This document shows positions 43,061 to 50,675 of a DNA stretch of 64,000 nt, in pieces. Location: contig JAFQCG010000001.1 of NCBI GenBank assembly GCA_017416535.1, positions 513,013-577,012 on the forward strand, in the 5' to 3' direction. The DNA is from Bacilli bacterium (GTDB taxonomy: Bacteria; Bacillota_I; Bacilli_A; RF39; UBA660). Each line of letters begins with the position of its first letter. Position 1 is the stretch's first letter. The position numbers were made by a program, and so were the translations under genes. Under the pieces are notes generated by a model. The model had not been told where the DNA came from. It searched no databases and saw only the letters and a list, made by a program, of their open reading frames with translations.

Positions 43061-43621
43061 ATGAAGAAAAAAGAATATAAGATAACAATATATAATTTTT
43101 TTAGACATTTACATTTAGTAAATAGACATAGATTTAAAGTTTTTTGTTTATGTTTAAAAGCAGGAGAACCATGGAGAGGATTTGTTCACGATTTATCAAA
43201 ATTTAGTCCTGAAGAGTTTTGGGAAGGGGTTAAATATTTTGAAGGTAATTATAGTCCTATTAGAAATTGTAAAATAGAAAATGGTTACTCTAAAGCTTGG
43301 TTACATCACATAGGAAGAAATAAACATCATTATGAATATTGGTATGATTATAATGCGGATGTACCAAGTCCTATTATGCCTTATAAATATTTTGTTGAAA
43401 TGGTATGTGATAGTTTGGCAGCAGGAATGATTTATGAAGGAAAGAAATGGGATAATGAATATCAAATGCATTATTGGTTAAGAGCTAGAGAAAAAGCAAA
43501 AATACATCCTAAAATGGATAAGCTATTAACAAAAGTTTATACAGATATTGCGAAAAAAGGACTAAACGTTGTATTAAAAAAAGAATATTTAAGTGATTTA
43601 TATAGAAGATATACAAGATAG
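43061..43621 (+). CDS. DUF5662 family protein
   Basis: 186 aa. FVHDLSKFSPEEFW and LHHIGRNKHHYEYWYDYN match DUF5662, a family with conserved His/Asp reminiscent of HD phosphohydrolases; catalytic role unproven. Common in Firmicutes genomes and phages. Its TAG stop is part of the TAGGTGAT SD of the next gene. Confidence 0.8.
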   Translation: MKKKEYKITIYNFFRHLHLVNRHRFKVFCLCLKAGEPWRGFVHDLSKFSPEEFWEGVKYFEGNYSPIRNCKIENGYSKAWLHHIGRNKHHYEYWYDYNADVPSPIMPYKYFVEMVCDSLAAGMIYEGKKWDNEYQMHYWLRAREKAKIHPKMDKLLTKVYTDIAKKGLNVVLKKEYLSDLYRRYTR

Positions 43622-43630
43622 GTGATAGTT

Positions 43631-44236
43631 ATGCTTGATGGAAGTAATAAGTCTATTGATGTTCAAATTGAAATCTTAAAAGAAATTTTATATAAAAATG
43701 AAAAATTAGTAGAAACTTTAAAAGTATTAGAAGAATATGCTAAGAATAATCCTAAGTTTAGAAATTATTATGTAGGTGCTGGTGGTGTTAATCAAACAGT
43801 TTTTAATTATTATCATGGATATGATATAAATTATGGAATAAAAGATTTTGATATAGTTTATTATGATAATGATGAAAGTTATGAAGCAGAAGATATTATA
43901 ATTAAAGATTTAGAAAGAAAACTTTCTCATATTGATACTTCTTTTGATATTAAAAATCAAGGGAGAGTATATATCTGGTATAATGAAAAATATGGTACAA
44001 ATAGAGATAAATATACAAGTGTTGAAGATGCTATATCTAGTTGGGGAGCAACTGTTACTTGTATAGGTGTTAGACTTGAAAATAATGAATTAAAAGTATA
44101 TTGTCCATATGGACTAAATGATATTTTTTCTATGATTATTAGACCTGTAAAAAAAGATTTTGAAAAAGAAAGTTATATAAAAAGGGCTAGTAAATGGAAA
44201 GAAAAATGGAAAAAATTAAAAATAATAAAATGGTAA
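43631..44236 (+). CDS. Nucleotidyltransferase family protein
   Basis: 201 aa from ATG 43631 (SD TAGGTGAT). YYVGAGGVNQTVFN, then YGIKDFDIVYYD (catalytic Asp pair), then a C-terminal PYGLNDIFSMIIRP segment match the NTP_transf_6/DUF925-type group. Substrate unknown. Coupled to the DUF5662 gene. Terminator at 44235-44256. Confidence 0.75.
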   Translation: MLDGSNKSIDVQIEILKEILYKNEKLVETLKVLEEYAKNNPKFRNYYVGAGGVNQTVFNYYHGYDINYGIKDFDIVYYDNDESYEAEDIIIKDLERKLSHIDTSFDIKNQGRVYIWYNEKYGTNRDKYTSVEDAISSWGATVTCIGVRLENNELKVYCPYGLNDIFSMIIRPVKKDFEKESYIKRASKWKEKWKKLKIIKW

Positions 44237-44256
44237 GAGGGAAACCTCTTTTTTTA
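44235..44256 (+). terminator. Intrinsic terminator
   Basis: Stem AAGAGG / CCTCTT with a GAAA tetraloop and a T-tract. Confidence 0.8.
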
Positions 44257-44297
44257 TTTGTTAAAATATGTGTTATAATGAAAGTAGGAGTGATGTT

Positions 44298-45218
44298 ATG
44301 AAAGTTTTAAAGATTATGGGTTTGGTTATTGCTAAGATAGCATTAGTTATTACTGTGCTATTGTTTATGATTTCATTATCAGCTAGTTTTGTACTTGAAA
44401 ACGGAATATCTAGTTTGTTATTGTCTGGACTTCCTAATGTTGGTGAAAACATACAACAAAGAAATTTTACTGCTGAGCAAGTAGTAAGTAGTAATCAACC
44501 AGTAAATGGTGTTGAACTTGAAAAGGTTTATAATCAAGTTTTAGAAGACTTAGGGATTACAGAAGAACAATTGATGAAGATATTAGAAAGTCCTGTTGTA
44601 AAGGATTTGATAAATGAATTTGTAGATACTGTTTTAGAAGATATTTCTACTGGTGATACAAGTGACTTTAATTTAGGGGAAAAAATTTTAGATTTTGTTG
44701 AAGATAATAAAAGTGAAATTGAAGAATTGATTGGTGAAGAAATACCAATGGAAAAAATAGAAGAATTTGCAAATTCTAAAGAGGTAAGCGAATTTAATGA
44801 GCAATATAAAGAAGCAATTGGAACAATTAGTGGTAATATTCCGGCTCCTGTAAAAGGAATTGTTAAGGCAATTGAAAACTTTATTTCAGAAGATTTTAGA
44901 AATATTTGTTTAATTGTAGGAGTAGTATTATTAGTGGTTATCGCTTTACTACAATGGTCATGGTATAAGTGGATTAGAACTTTAGGTAATACTATTTGGG
45001 GATGTGGATTATTTATATTTATAATAAGTTTATTTGGTAATTTCTTCTCAGCAGTATTAACTAATATGCTTGGCTTAAATGCATTACAATTTGGTAAAGC
45101 ACTTGGATATAGTGCAATTACTGTAGGAATAGGATTAGCATTGTTAGTAGTTTACTTTGTTATTAAAAAGGTTACTAAGGGAGGAAATAATAATGAAATA
45201 TCCCAAAATGCTATCTAA
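44298..45218 (+). CDS. Membrane protein of unknown function
   Basis: 306 aa from ATG 44298 (SD AGGAG); the upstream reading lies over the promoter TGTTATAAT and is rejected. TM helices at ~10-32, ~207-225, ~232-258 and ~270-295 enclose a large acidic extracellular region (~35-200) rich in Glu. No family recognised. The S66 peptidase gene starts inside its 3' end. Confidence 0.6.
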   Translation: MKVLKIMGLVIAKIALVITVLLFMISLSASFVLENGISSLLLSGLPNVGENIQQRNFTAEQVVSSNQPVNGVELEKVYNQVLEDLGITEEQLMKILESPVVKDLINEFVDTVLEDISTGDTSDFNLGEKILDFVEDNKSEIEELIGEEIPMEKIEEFANSKEVSEFNEQYKEAIGTISGNIPAPVKGIVKAIENFISEDFRNICLIVGVVLLVVIALLQWSWYKWIRTLGNTIWGCGLFIFIISLFGNFFSAVLTNMLGLNALQFGKALGYSAITVGIGLALLVVYFVIKKVTKGGNNNEISQNAI

Positions 45219-46185
45219 TGGTTCAACTATAGGTGTGACTGCTTTATCTGCTGGTGTAGGAAAAAAATTAGATGAATTTGAACTATCAATAAAAAAAATA
45301 AAAGAAAATGGATTTAATGTTTTTGAAACTGAGAACGTAAGGGTAAATAATTTAGTTTCTTCTTCAGGAGAAGAACGAGCAAAACAATTAAATGATTTAA
45401 TAATTGATGAAAATATTGATATGGTAATGTGTGCGGCAGGTGGAGATTTATGTTATGAGATGTTACCTTATATTAATACAGAAAATATTTTAAAAAATCC
45501 AAAATGGATTATGGGGGCATCAGATCCAACTTCAGTATTATATTATGTTACTACTAAGTTGGATATTGCTACTATGTATGGACATAATGCTGGTGGTTAT
45601 GATGCTAAGAATTTAGATAAATCTAATTTAATTAGTTTTGATTATTTAAAAGGAAATTTAGTTAAACAAGATAGTTATCCTTTTTATGAATCTGATAAAA
45701 AATCTAGAACGGTTGAAGGTTATAAGTTAGATACAGAGGTTGTATATGAAAACTTATTTGGTGAAGTTGATGTAGAAGGACGTATCATTGGTGGATGTGT
45801 CGATGTACTTAAAGATGTAATTGGAACTAAGTTTGATGGAACAAAAGAGTTCTTGAAAAGGTATAGTAATGATGGAATAATTTGGTATTTTGATATATTT
45901 GCTTTAACTAGTGAGGATTTTTATAGAACTATGCTTCAATTTAGAGAAGCTGGTTGGTTTGATAATACTAAAGCTATTTTGGTTGGTAGAGTAATGTATC
46001 CGAATAGTTATATTGATATGAGTTATCAAGAAGCTTTAACTAAAGCATTTGATGGATTAAATATTCCGGTAGTCTTTAATATGGACATTGGACATGTTGT
46101 ACCTAAAATGACTATTATCAATGGTGCTATATGTCATGTAGTAAGTAAAGATGGTAAGGGAAGTTTAGAATTTGAATTAAGATAG
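45193..46185 (+). CDS. S66 family peptidase (LD-carboxypeptidase / MccF-like)
   Basis: 330 aa from ATG 45193, 7 nt after GAGG. The nucleophile Ser is in MGASDPT, with AAGGDLCYEMLP before it; the Glu and His regions appear later (GGCVDVL, DIGHVVPKM). The family cleaves L,D-peptide bonds in peptidoglycan turnover or, as MccF, acyl-sulfamoyl antibiotics. The length and GASD motif suit the MccF-like branch, so a self-immunity role is possible. Overlaps the preceding gene by 26 nt. Confidence 0.85.
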   Translation: MKYPKMLSNGSTIGVTALSAGVGKKLDEFELSIKKIKENGFNVFETENVRVNNLVSSSGEERAKQLNDLIIDENIDMVMCAAGGDLCYEMLPYINTENILKNPKWIMGASDPTSVLYYVTTKLDIATMYGHNAGGYDAKNLDKSNLISFDYLKGNLVKQDSYPFYESDKKSRTVEGYKLDTEVVYENLFGEVDVEGRIIGGCVDVLKDVIGTKFDGTKEFLKRYSNDGIIWYFDIFALTSEDFYRTMLQFREAGWFDNTKAILVGRVMYPNSYIDMSYQEALTKAFDGLNIPVVFNMDIGHVVPKMTIINGAICHVVSKDGKGSLEFELR

Positions 46186-46194
46186 GAGTATGTT

Positions 46195-46449
46195 ATGAAA
46201 GATTTAGAAAAAGAAATAGAACTAATAAAGGAAAGAAATCATCGTGTAGAAAAAGATAAGGCATGGGAAACTTCTTGGGTTAGAAGAATTTGTATTGCGG
46301 TATTAACTTATTTTGTAGTTGTTTGTTATAACTATGGAATTACTAAGTTAGATAATATATTTTTATCTTCATTAGTACCTGTTATGGGATTTTTACTTTC
46401 TACTTTATCTTTAAAATTAATAAGAAATATTTGGGAAAAGGGGAAATAA
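46195..46449 (+). CDS. Small two-TM protein
   Basis: 84 aa: charged coiled-coil-like N-terminus (~1-25), then two TM helices (~31-48 and ~56-74). Unknown function. The upstream stop TAG forms part of its TAGGAG SD. Third member of a tightly packed run. Confidence 0.6.
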   Translation: MKDLEKEIELIKERNHRVEKDKAWETSWVRRICIAVLTYFVVVCYNYGITKLDNIFLSSLVPVMGFLLSTLSLKLIRNIWEKGK

Positions 46450-46450
46450 T

Positions 46451-46678
46451 ATGAGTGAAGAAGAATTAGAAAGAACTGGGATGATATCTAAAGTTCTTGA
46501 TGATGATGTTACAATGGAAGAAAGACTAGAAGAAATTTTAGATAATTTAGAATATAATGATTTCCCAATATGGAAGAAAAATCAAATAAATGGTTTGATT
46601 GAAGAAATTCAAAAATCAAAGAAACAAGAAGAAAAAGAAAAGAAGTTCTTTGAATTAATTGATTTAATTGATGATTAA
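46451..46678 (+). CDS. Small acidic protein
   Basis: 75 aa, soluble, helical and very rich in Glu/Lys, starting 1 nt after the previous stop, with AAGGGG upstream. Function unknown; the spacing argues for translation with its neighbour. Confidence 0.55.
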   Translation: MSEEELERTGMISKVLDDDVTMEERLEEILDNLEYNDFPIWKKNQINGLIEEIQKSKKQEEKEKKFFELIDLIDD

Positions 46679-46702
46679 AAGTATCGAAAGATACTTTTTT
46701 TG
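46678..46702 (+). terminator. Intrinsic terminator of the S66 operon
   Basis: Stem AAAGTATC / GATACTTT with a GAAA loop and a T-tract. Confidence 0.8.
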
Positions 46703-46798
46703 TGTCAAGAACTTGTAAAGTTAATAAAATGAAGGAGAGACAAGATTTAAAAAAACTACTAATTGTAGTATAATTAGTAGTCACTGGAGGGGATTATT

Positions 46799-47677
46799 AT
46801 GAAAATATTTCATGATGTATGTAAATATTTAAGTAAGATAACTTCGATTGAAGAATTATATTTGTATTTATTATTATCTACGACAATAGTTTTATTTGTT
46901 TTCTTTTGTATAAAGAAACTTGGAACGTTTATCTTTAGAAAGAAATTAAGTGGTAGACGTGAGTTTGTATTTAATCAAATGTTTAAAGTTGTTGTTAATG
47001 TTATGCAGATATTGGTTTTACTTTTTATATGGGATGATTATATAAAAGATTTAATGACTTTAATTAGTGTTGTTTCTGCAGCAATGACAATTGCTTTGAG
47101 AGAGTTAATTTTAAACTTTTTCTGTGGATTATATATTCAAATGAAGAAACCATTTAAAGTAGAAGATAGAATAGAAATTGATGGTATTAAGGGAGATGTT
47201 ATGAATATTTCATCACTTGATTTTGAAGTTTTAGAAATTTCGACAAAAGATGAAAGAGGACAATCAACTGGTATTGTTGTAACGTTTCCAAACTCTGTAG
47301 TATTTTCTAAACCTATAAAAAATATTACAAAAGGATTTAAATATATTTGGGATGAAATTACTGTTAAAGTAAAACTGGATTGTGATTTAAGTAGTAATAA
47401 ACAAATGTTATATAAAATTGTTAATGAATTAGAAGTAGTTAAGAATATTCCTAAAAAAATGAAAGAACAAATTAATAGTATTAATACTGAAAATAGAATT
47501 TATTTTAATCAATATAATCCAATAATATATACAAAGTTAGTTGATAATTATGTTGAACTTACTATTAGATATTTAATGCATCCAAAGAAATCAAGATTTG
47601 TAGAAAGTGTTATTTGGAATAAAATTTATTTAGCTTATAAAGAAGGAAATCTTGATTTATTTACAGGAACTGATTAG
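46799..47677 (+). CDS. MscS-type mechanosensitive channel
   Basis: 292 aa. Three TM helices (~20-40, ~60-82, ~87-110). The pore-lining helix and beta-domain junction LRELILNFFCGLYIQMKKPF then VEDRIEIDGIKGDV is typical of MscS; a C-terminal cytoplasmic domain follows. It releases solutes at hypo-osmotic shock. The 5' UTR contains a hairpin (CTACTAATT / AATTAGTAG, ~46755-46779) around a TATAAT. It is convergent with the glycosyltransferase gene, overlapping it by 17 nt. Confidence 0.88.
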   Translation: MKIFHDVCKYLSKITSIEELYLYLLLSTTIVLFVFFCIKKLGTFIFRKKLSGRREFVFNQMFKVVVNVMQILVLLFIWDDYIKDLMTLISVVSAAMTIALRELILNFFCGLYIQMKKPFKVEDRIEIDGIKGDVMNISSLDFEVLEISTKDERGQSTGIVVTFPNSVVFSKPIKNITKGFKYIWDEITVKVKLDCDLSSNKQMLYKIVNELEVVKNIPKKMKEQINSINTENRIYFNQYNPIIYTKLVDNYVELTIRYLMHPKKSRFVESVIWNKIYLAYKEGNLDLFTGTD

Positions 47678-47695
47678 AAATTAGTTCCTGTTTTT
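47657..47695. terminator. Bidirectional terminator in the overlap of convergent genes
   Basis: 12-bp stem CAGGAACTGATT / AATTAGTTCCTG with an AGA loop, followed by T (plus) and A-rich bases; both stop codons lie in or near the stem. Confidence 0.8.
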
Positions 47696-48752
47696 TATAT
47701 AGTTTATGATTGTTTTGGAGTCTTTCATTTGTAGGATCCATCTCCATTGCAAGTAGATTAAAGAAAATTGCGTAATTTAATTTGTTTAGGTAAAAACAAG
47801 ATACTGATAATAGATCATAAATGGTGTTATCCCAACTAAATGGTTCATTGATATATGTTTTTTCATGTGTTCTTATTTCGAGTGCTTTTAAACAGTATTT
47901 TTCTGTTTCTTGATAGTTTTTTTGTTCAAACTCTAGAATTGCTCTTTCGACATATGCATCTCTTAAATAAGGGGCTTCTTTTATTGCTTTATCTAGGTAG
48001 GATCTTGCTTCGGCATAGTTATCTAAATTTTTATAACATCTACTTATAAATCTCATTGAGGCAGCTCGTTCATCTTTCCAAGTTGCTTTTTTTAAATCTA
48101 GATGTTTTTTTAAAGTTGTAATTGATTTTAACCATTCTTTGTTATACATATATTCTCTTCCTAAATAGTGCATATTACGATCATCAGTTGGGTTTTCTTC
48201 AACAGATAATTCTAATAATGGGAGATAGGAACTTCTAGATTTAGAAGAATCAGGATAATGGTTTAGAGTTATGTTATTAATTGTAATTGTATTTTCTATT
48301 TCACCAGTAAATTCTAATACTTCATGAACTGGATGAGTCCATTTATAATTATGTCTTGTATGTATTTTTTCTATATAAAAGTTTACTATCGGTTTATTAT
48401 TTTTATCTAATGACCAGTTATAGTTGTATCTTGCTCTTGTTGTATCTTTTGTCCAGTTTTCTTCTAATGTTTTTCTCCAGCCAGGTACAAATATTTCATC
48501 TAAGTCTGTACAGACGCAAATGTCTGTATCTTCGGGTACTAATTTTAAAGATTCATTTCTAGCAATATCAAATCTCCATGGTGTAAATATTTTTGTTGTT
48601 ACATGAACATTTTCTTTTTCTAAAAGTTCTTTAGTATTGTCAGTAGAACCTGTGTCTAAAACATATATTTCGTCAGCTTCTTTCATGGACTCTACCCATC
48701 TTTTTACATGCTTAGATTCGTTTTTACAAATTGCATATACACATATTTTCAT
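47661..48752 (-). CDS. Glycosyltransferase family 2 protein with TPR repeats
   Basis: 363 aa from ATG 48752 (SD AAGGAAG; the longer frame has no SD). GT-A fold: ICVYAICKNESKHV, VLDTGSTDNT (nucleotide-sugar Asp region) and CVCTDLDEIF (DxD-like metal site). WTHPVHEVLE resembles related SunS/YqgM-like GTs. The C-terminal ~150 residues are TPR repeats. The family includes transferases that modify peptides or proteins; the acceptor here is unknown. Confidence 0.85.
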   Translation of the reverse strand: MKICVYAICKNESKHVKRWVESMKEADEIYVLDTGSTDNTKELLEKENVHVTTKIFTPWRFDIARNESLKLVPEDTDICVCTDLDEIFVPGWRKTLEENWTKDTTRARYNYNWSLDKNNKPIVNFYIEKIHTRHNYKWTHPVHEVLEFTGEIENTITINNITLNHYPDSSKSRSSYLPLLELSVEENPTDDRNMHYLGREYMYNKEWLKSITTLKKHLDLKKATWKDERAASMRFISRCYKNLDNYAEARSYLDKAIKEAPYLRDAYVERAILEFEQKNYQETEKYCLKALEIRTHEKTYINEPFSWDNTIYDLLSVSCFYLNKLNYAIFFNLLAMEMDPTNERLQNNHKLYKKQELISNQFL

Positions 48753-48834
48753 GTTTACACTTCCTTTTGAATTAAGTATATGCAAGTTAATTTTGTTTAT
48801 GTTACAATGTGTGTATAAGAGTAAGAGGTGTGTT

Positions 48835-49128
48835 ATGAAAAAAGATTTAGTTAAAAGATTAAAAACTGCAGTATGGGGAAGTAATGCTATTGTTATTTTT
48901 GCTTGTTCAGTTGTATTATGGTGGGTTTTATATTATTTATTTTCTAATCCAACTTTATTAACAGATTTTGCGAAAACTTTGAATGATGGGGGAGTTAGTG
49001 TTGCTGGAATGACTTGGTTGGTTTTTGGTATAGGATTCCCTGTTATTGTTATTTCACAATTAGGTAGCAGTTTACTTACATATGTATTATTAGATGAAAA
49101 AGGAAAGAGAAAAAGAAAAAAGAAGTAA
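48835..49128 (+). CDS. Small membrane protein
   Basis: 97 aa from ATG 48835 (SD AGAGGTG). Two TM helices (~15-37 and ~58-82), basic KRKRKKK tail. Unknown function. It shares a terminator with the collagen-like gene. Confidence 0.6.
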   Translation: MKKDLVKRLKTAVWGSNAIVIFACSVVLWWVLYYLFSNPTLLTDFAKTLNDGGVSVAGMTWLVFGIGFPVIVISQLGSSLLTYVLLDEKGKRKRKKK

Positions 49129-49144
49129 AAACTTCTTTTTTTTA
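49119..49144. terminator. Bidirectional terminator
   Basis: Stem AGAAGT / ACTTCT with an AAAA loop and T-tract, between the small membrane protein and the collagen-like gene. Confidence 0.7.
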
Positions 49145-49642
49145 TGCTGCAGGTCCAGTAGGACCAGTTGGACCAATCTCACCAGTAGGCCCAGTAGGTC
49201 CTTGAGGTATTGTTAAATTTAATACAAAGTTTGGTGATGTTCCAGTAATTGATGCAGCTGCAGCTGTACCTGGGTCTCCTGTTGTAACTGTACCGATTGT
49301 TAGTGTTGGTGTTTCTGCATCTAAACCAGTAGGTCCAGTAGGTCCGGTAGGTCCAATATCGCCAGTAGGTCCAGTTGGTCCAACATCACCAGTAGGTCCA
49401 GTTGGTCCAATATCACCAGTAGGTCCAGTTGGTCCAATTAGTCCGATATCTCCAATAGGACCGGTAGCACCAGTAGGCCCAGTAGGTCCAGTTGGTCCAG
49501 TAGCACCAGTAGGTCCAGTTGGTCCAATTCCAGGTGTTCCAGTTGGACCTGTTGGATTGATTGGATTTGCTATACAAAATATTGGTCTAATTATTGGTCT
49601 TCGTTCATTATCAAAATCATCATATGGACAATTATTTCTCAT
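49142..49642 (-). CDS. Collagen-like (Gly-X-Thr) surface protein, BclA type
   Basis: 166 aa from ATG 49642 (SD AAAGGAG). It has an N-terminal non-collagen region with NPTGPTG start, ~22 Gly-X-Y triplets, mostly GPTGPTG/GDIGPTG (~30-105), then a compact domain with [17 protein letters not shown] and [10 protein letters not shown], and a second short collagen stretch. In Bacillus such proteins form the exosporium nap. No cell-wall anchor or signal peptide is visible. The coding repeats are near-identical 9-mers and may vary in number. Confidence 0.85.
   Translation of the reverse strand: MRNNCPYDDFDNERRPIIRPIFCIANPINPTGPTGTPGIGPTGPTGATGPTGPTGPTGATGPIGDIGLIGPTGPTGDIGPTGPTGDVGPTGPTGDIGPTGPTGPTGLDAETPTLTIGTVTTGDPGTAAAASITGTSPNFVLNLTIPQGPTGPTGEIGPTGPTGPAA
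49346..49520 (-). repeat. Tandem Gly-Pro-Thr coding repeats
   Basis: Repeated units such as CCAGTAGGTCCAGTTGGT (plus-strand text), each encoding GPTGPT on the minus strand, occur many times in tandem. Length variation by recombination or slippage is expected. Confidence 0.7.
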
Positions 49643-49675
49643 TATAAAAACTCCTTTCATTATATAATATGTAAA

Positions 49676-49707
49676 TAAAAAAAATAAGCTCATTAAAGCT
49701 TATTTTT
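49676..49707 (-). terminator. Terminator of the LysR gene
   Basis: On the minus strand, stem AATAAGCT / AGCTTATT with a TTAATG loop, then a T-tract. Confidence 0.75.
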
Positions 49708-50587
49708 CGGTCATTAAACTTATTAATTTTTTAACACTATAATTTGGTATAGATTTATCTAATGTCACTATTCCAATTGATCTTTTTGGTACTTTAGGAA
49801 TAATTTCTATTTCATATAATGATTTTGCGTTTAGTTCATCTTTTATAAATTCTTTAGTTGCATATCCAATTCCAAATCCTATTTTTACAAATTCCATTAT
49901 TAAGTTATAACTGACTATTTCCATTTTAGGAATTAGACTTGTTTGATTATCTTTTAAATATTTATCTAAATAGTTTCTTGTATTTGAAGGACTTTTTTGG
50001 AATAGTAGAGGATAGTTATTTAAATCTTCTAATTTTAATTTGCCTGTAGTTAAATCATAATATTTCTTGTTTCCAACAAATATATCTTGAACTTCTAAAA
50101 TTTTTTGTATTTTTAAATCTTTATTTTCTATGGTTGGGAGATTTAATAATAGAATATCTAAATCTCCATTTCTTAGTTCCGTAAGTAATGTTTCAGTAAG
50201 ATTATTTACGATTTCAATGTCGATATTTGGATATTGGTCATGAAACTTTTCCAAATAAGGCATTAATACATGTTTACTGACTGTAGTTGAAGCACCTATT
50301 TTTATTTTTCCACTATCTAGATTTTTGAGATTTGTTAAGATGTTTTCTCCTTTTGTAAAATTATCTATTCCTTTTTTTACATATTCAAATAATATTTTTC
50401 CTTCATCAGTTAATGTTGCGCCTTTTTTAGTTCTTACAAAGAGTGTTACTCCAAGTTGATTTTCCAAATTTTTTAAGTGCCACGTTACTGCTGGTTGTGA
50501 TATTAATAATTTTTCTGCTGCCTTAGAAATACTTCCATGTTGTGCTACGCAACAAAAAATTTTATAAGCTTCATAATTTGTGTTCAT
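49700..50587 (-). CDS. LysR-type transcriptional regulator
   Basis: 295 aa. N-terminal helix-turn-helix GSISKAAEKLLISQPAVTWH and linker helix, then a periplasmic-binding-like effector domain (~90-290). Divergent from the methanogenesis-marker-8-like gene; LysR proteins commonly control the divergent neighbour. A 10-bp inverted repeat lies in the shared intergenic region. Confidence 0.92.
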   Translation of the reverse strand: MNTNYEAYKIFCCVAQHGSISKAAEKLLISQPAVTWHLKNLENQLGVTLFVRTKKGATLTDEGKILFEYVKKGIDNFTKGENILTNLKNLDSGKIKIGASTTVSKHVLMPYLEKFHDQYPNIDIEIVNNLTETLLTELRNGDLDILLLNLPTIENKDLKIQKILEVQDIFVGNKKYYDLTTGKLKLEDLNNYPLLFQKSPSNTRNYLDKYLKDNQTSLIPKMEIVSYNLIMEFVKIGFGIGYATKEFIKDELNAKSLYEIEIIPKVPKRSIGIVTLDKSIPNYSVKKLISLMTEK

Positions 50588-50609
50588 ATATAAACTCCTT
50601 TTATATGTA

Positions 50610-50637
50610 ATATAAATAATATATATTTTATTTATAT
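50610..50637. promoter_or_regulatory. Candidate LysR operator
   Basis: Perfect inverted repeat ATATAAATAA / TTATTTATAT (50610-50619 and 50628-50637) with an 8-bp spacer, placed between the divergent start codons. It contains a T-N11-A-like core. AT-richness makes chance possible. Confidence 0.5.
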
Positions 50638-50675
50638 CATTTTTGCTGATATATTACAACTAAGAGGTGATATGT

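Noticed and set aside
46730-46774. 14-codon frame before mscS
   Set aside because: No SD in front of the ATG, and it overlaps the promoter hairpin.
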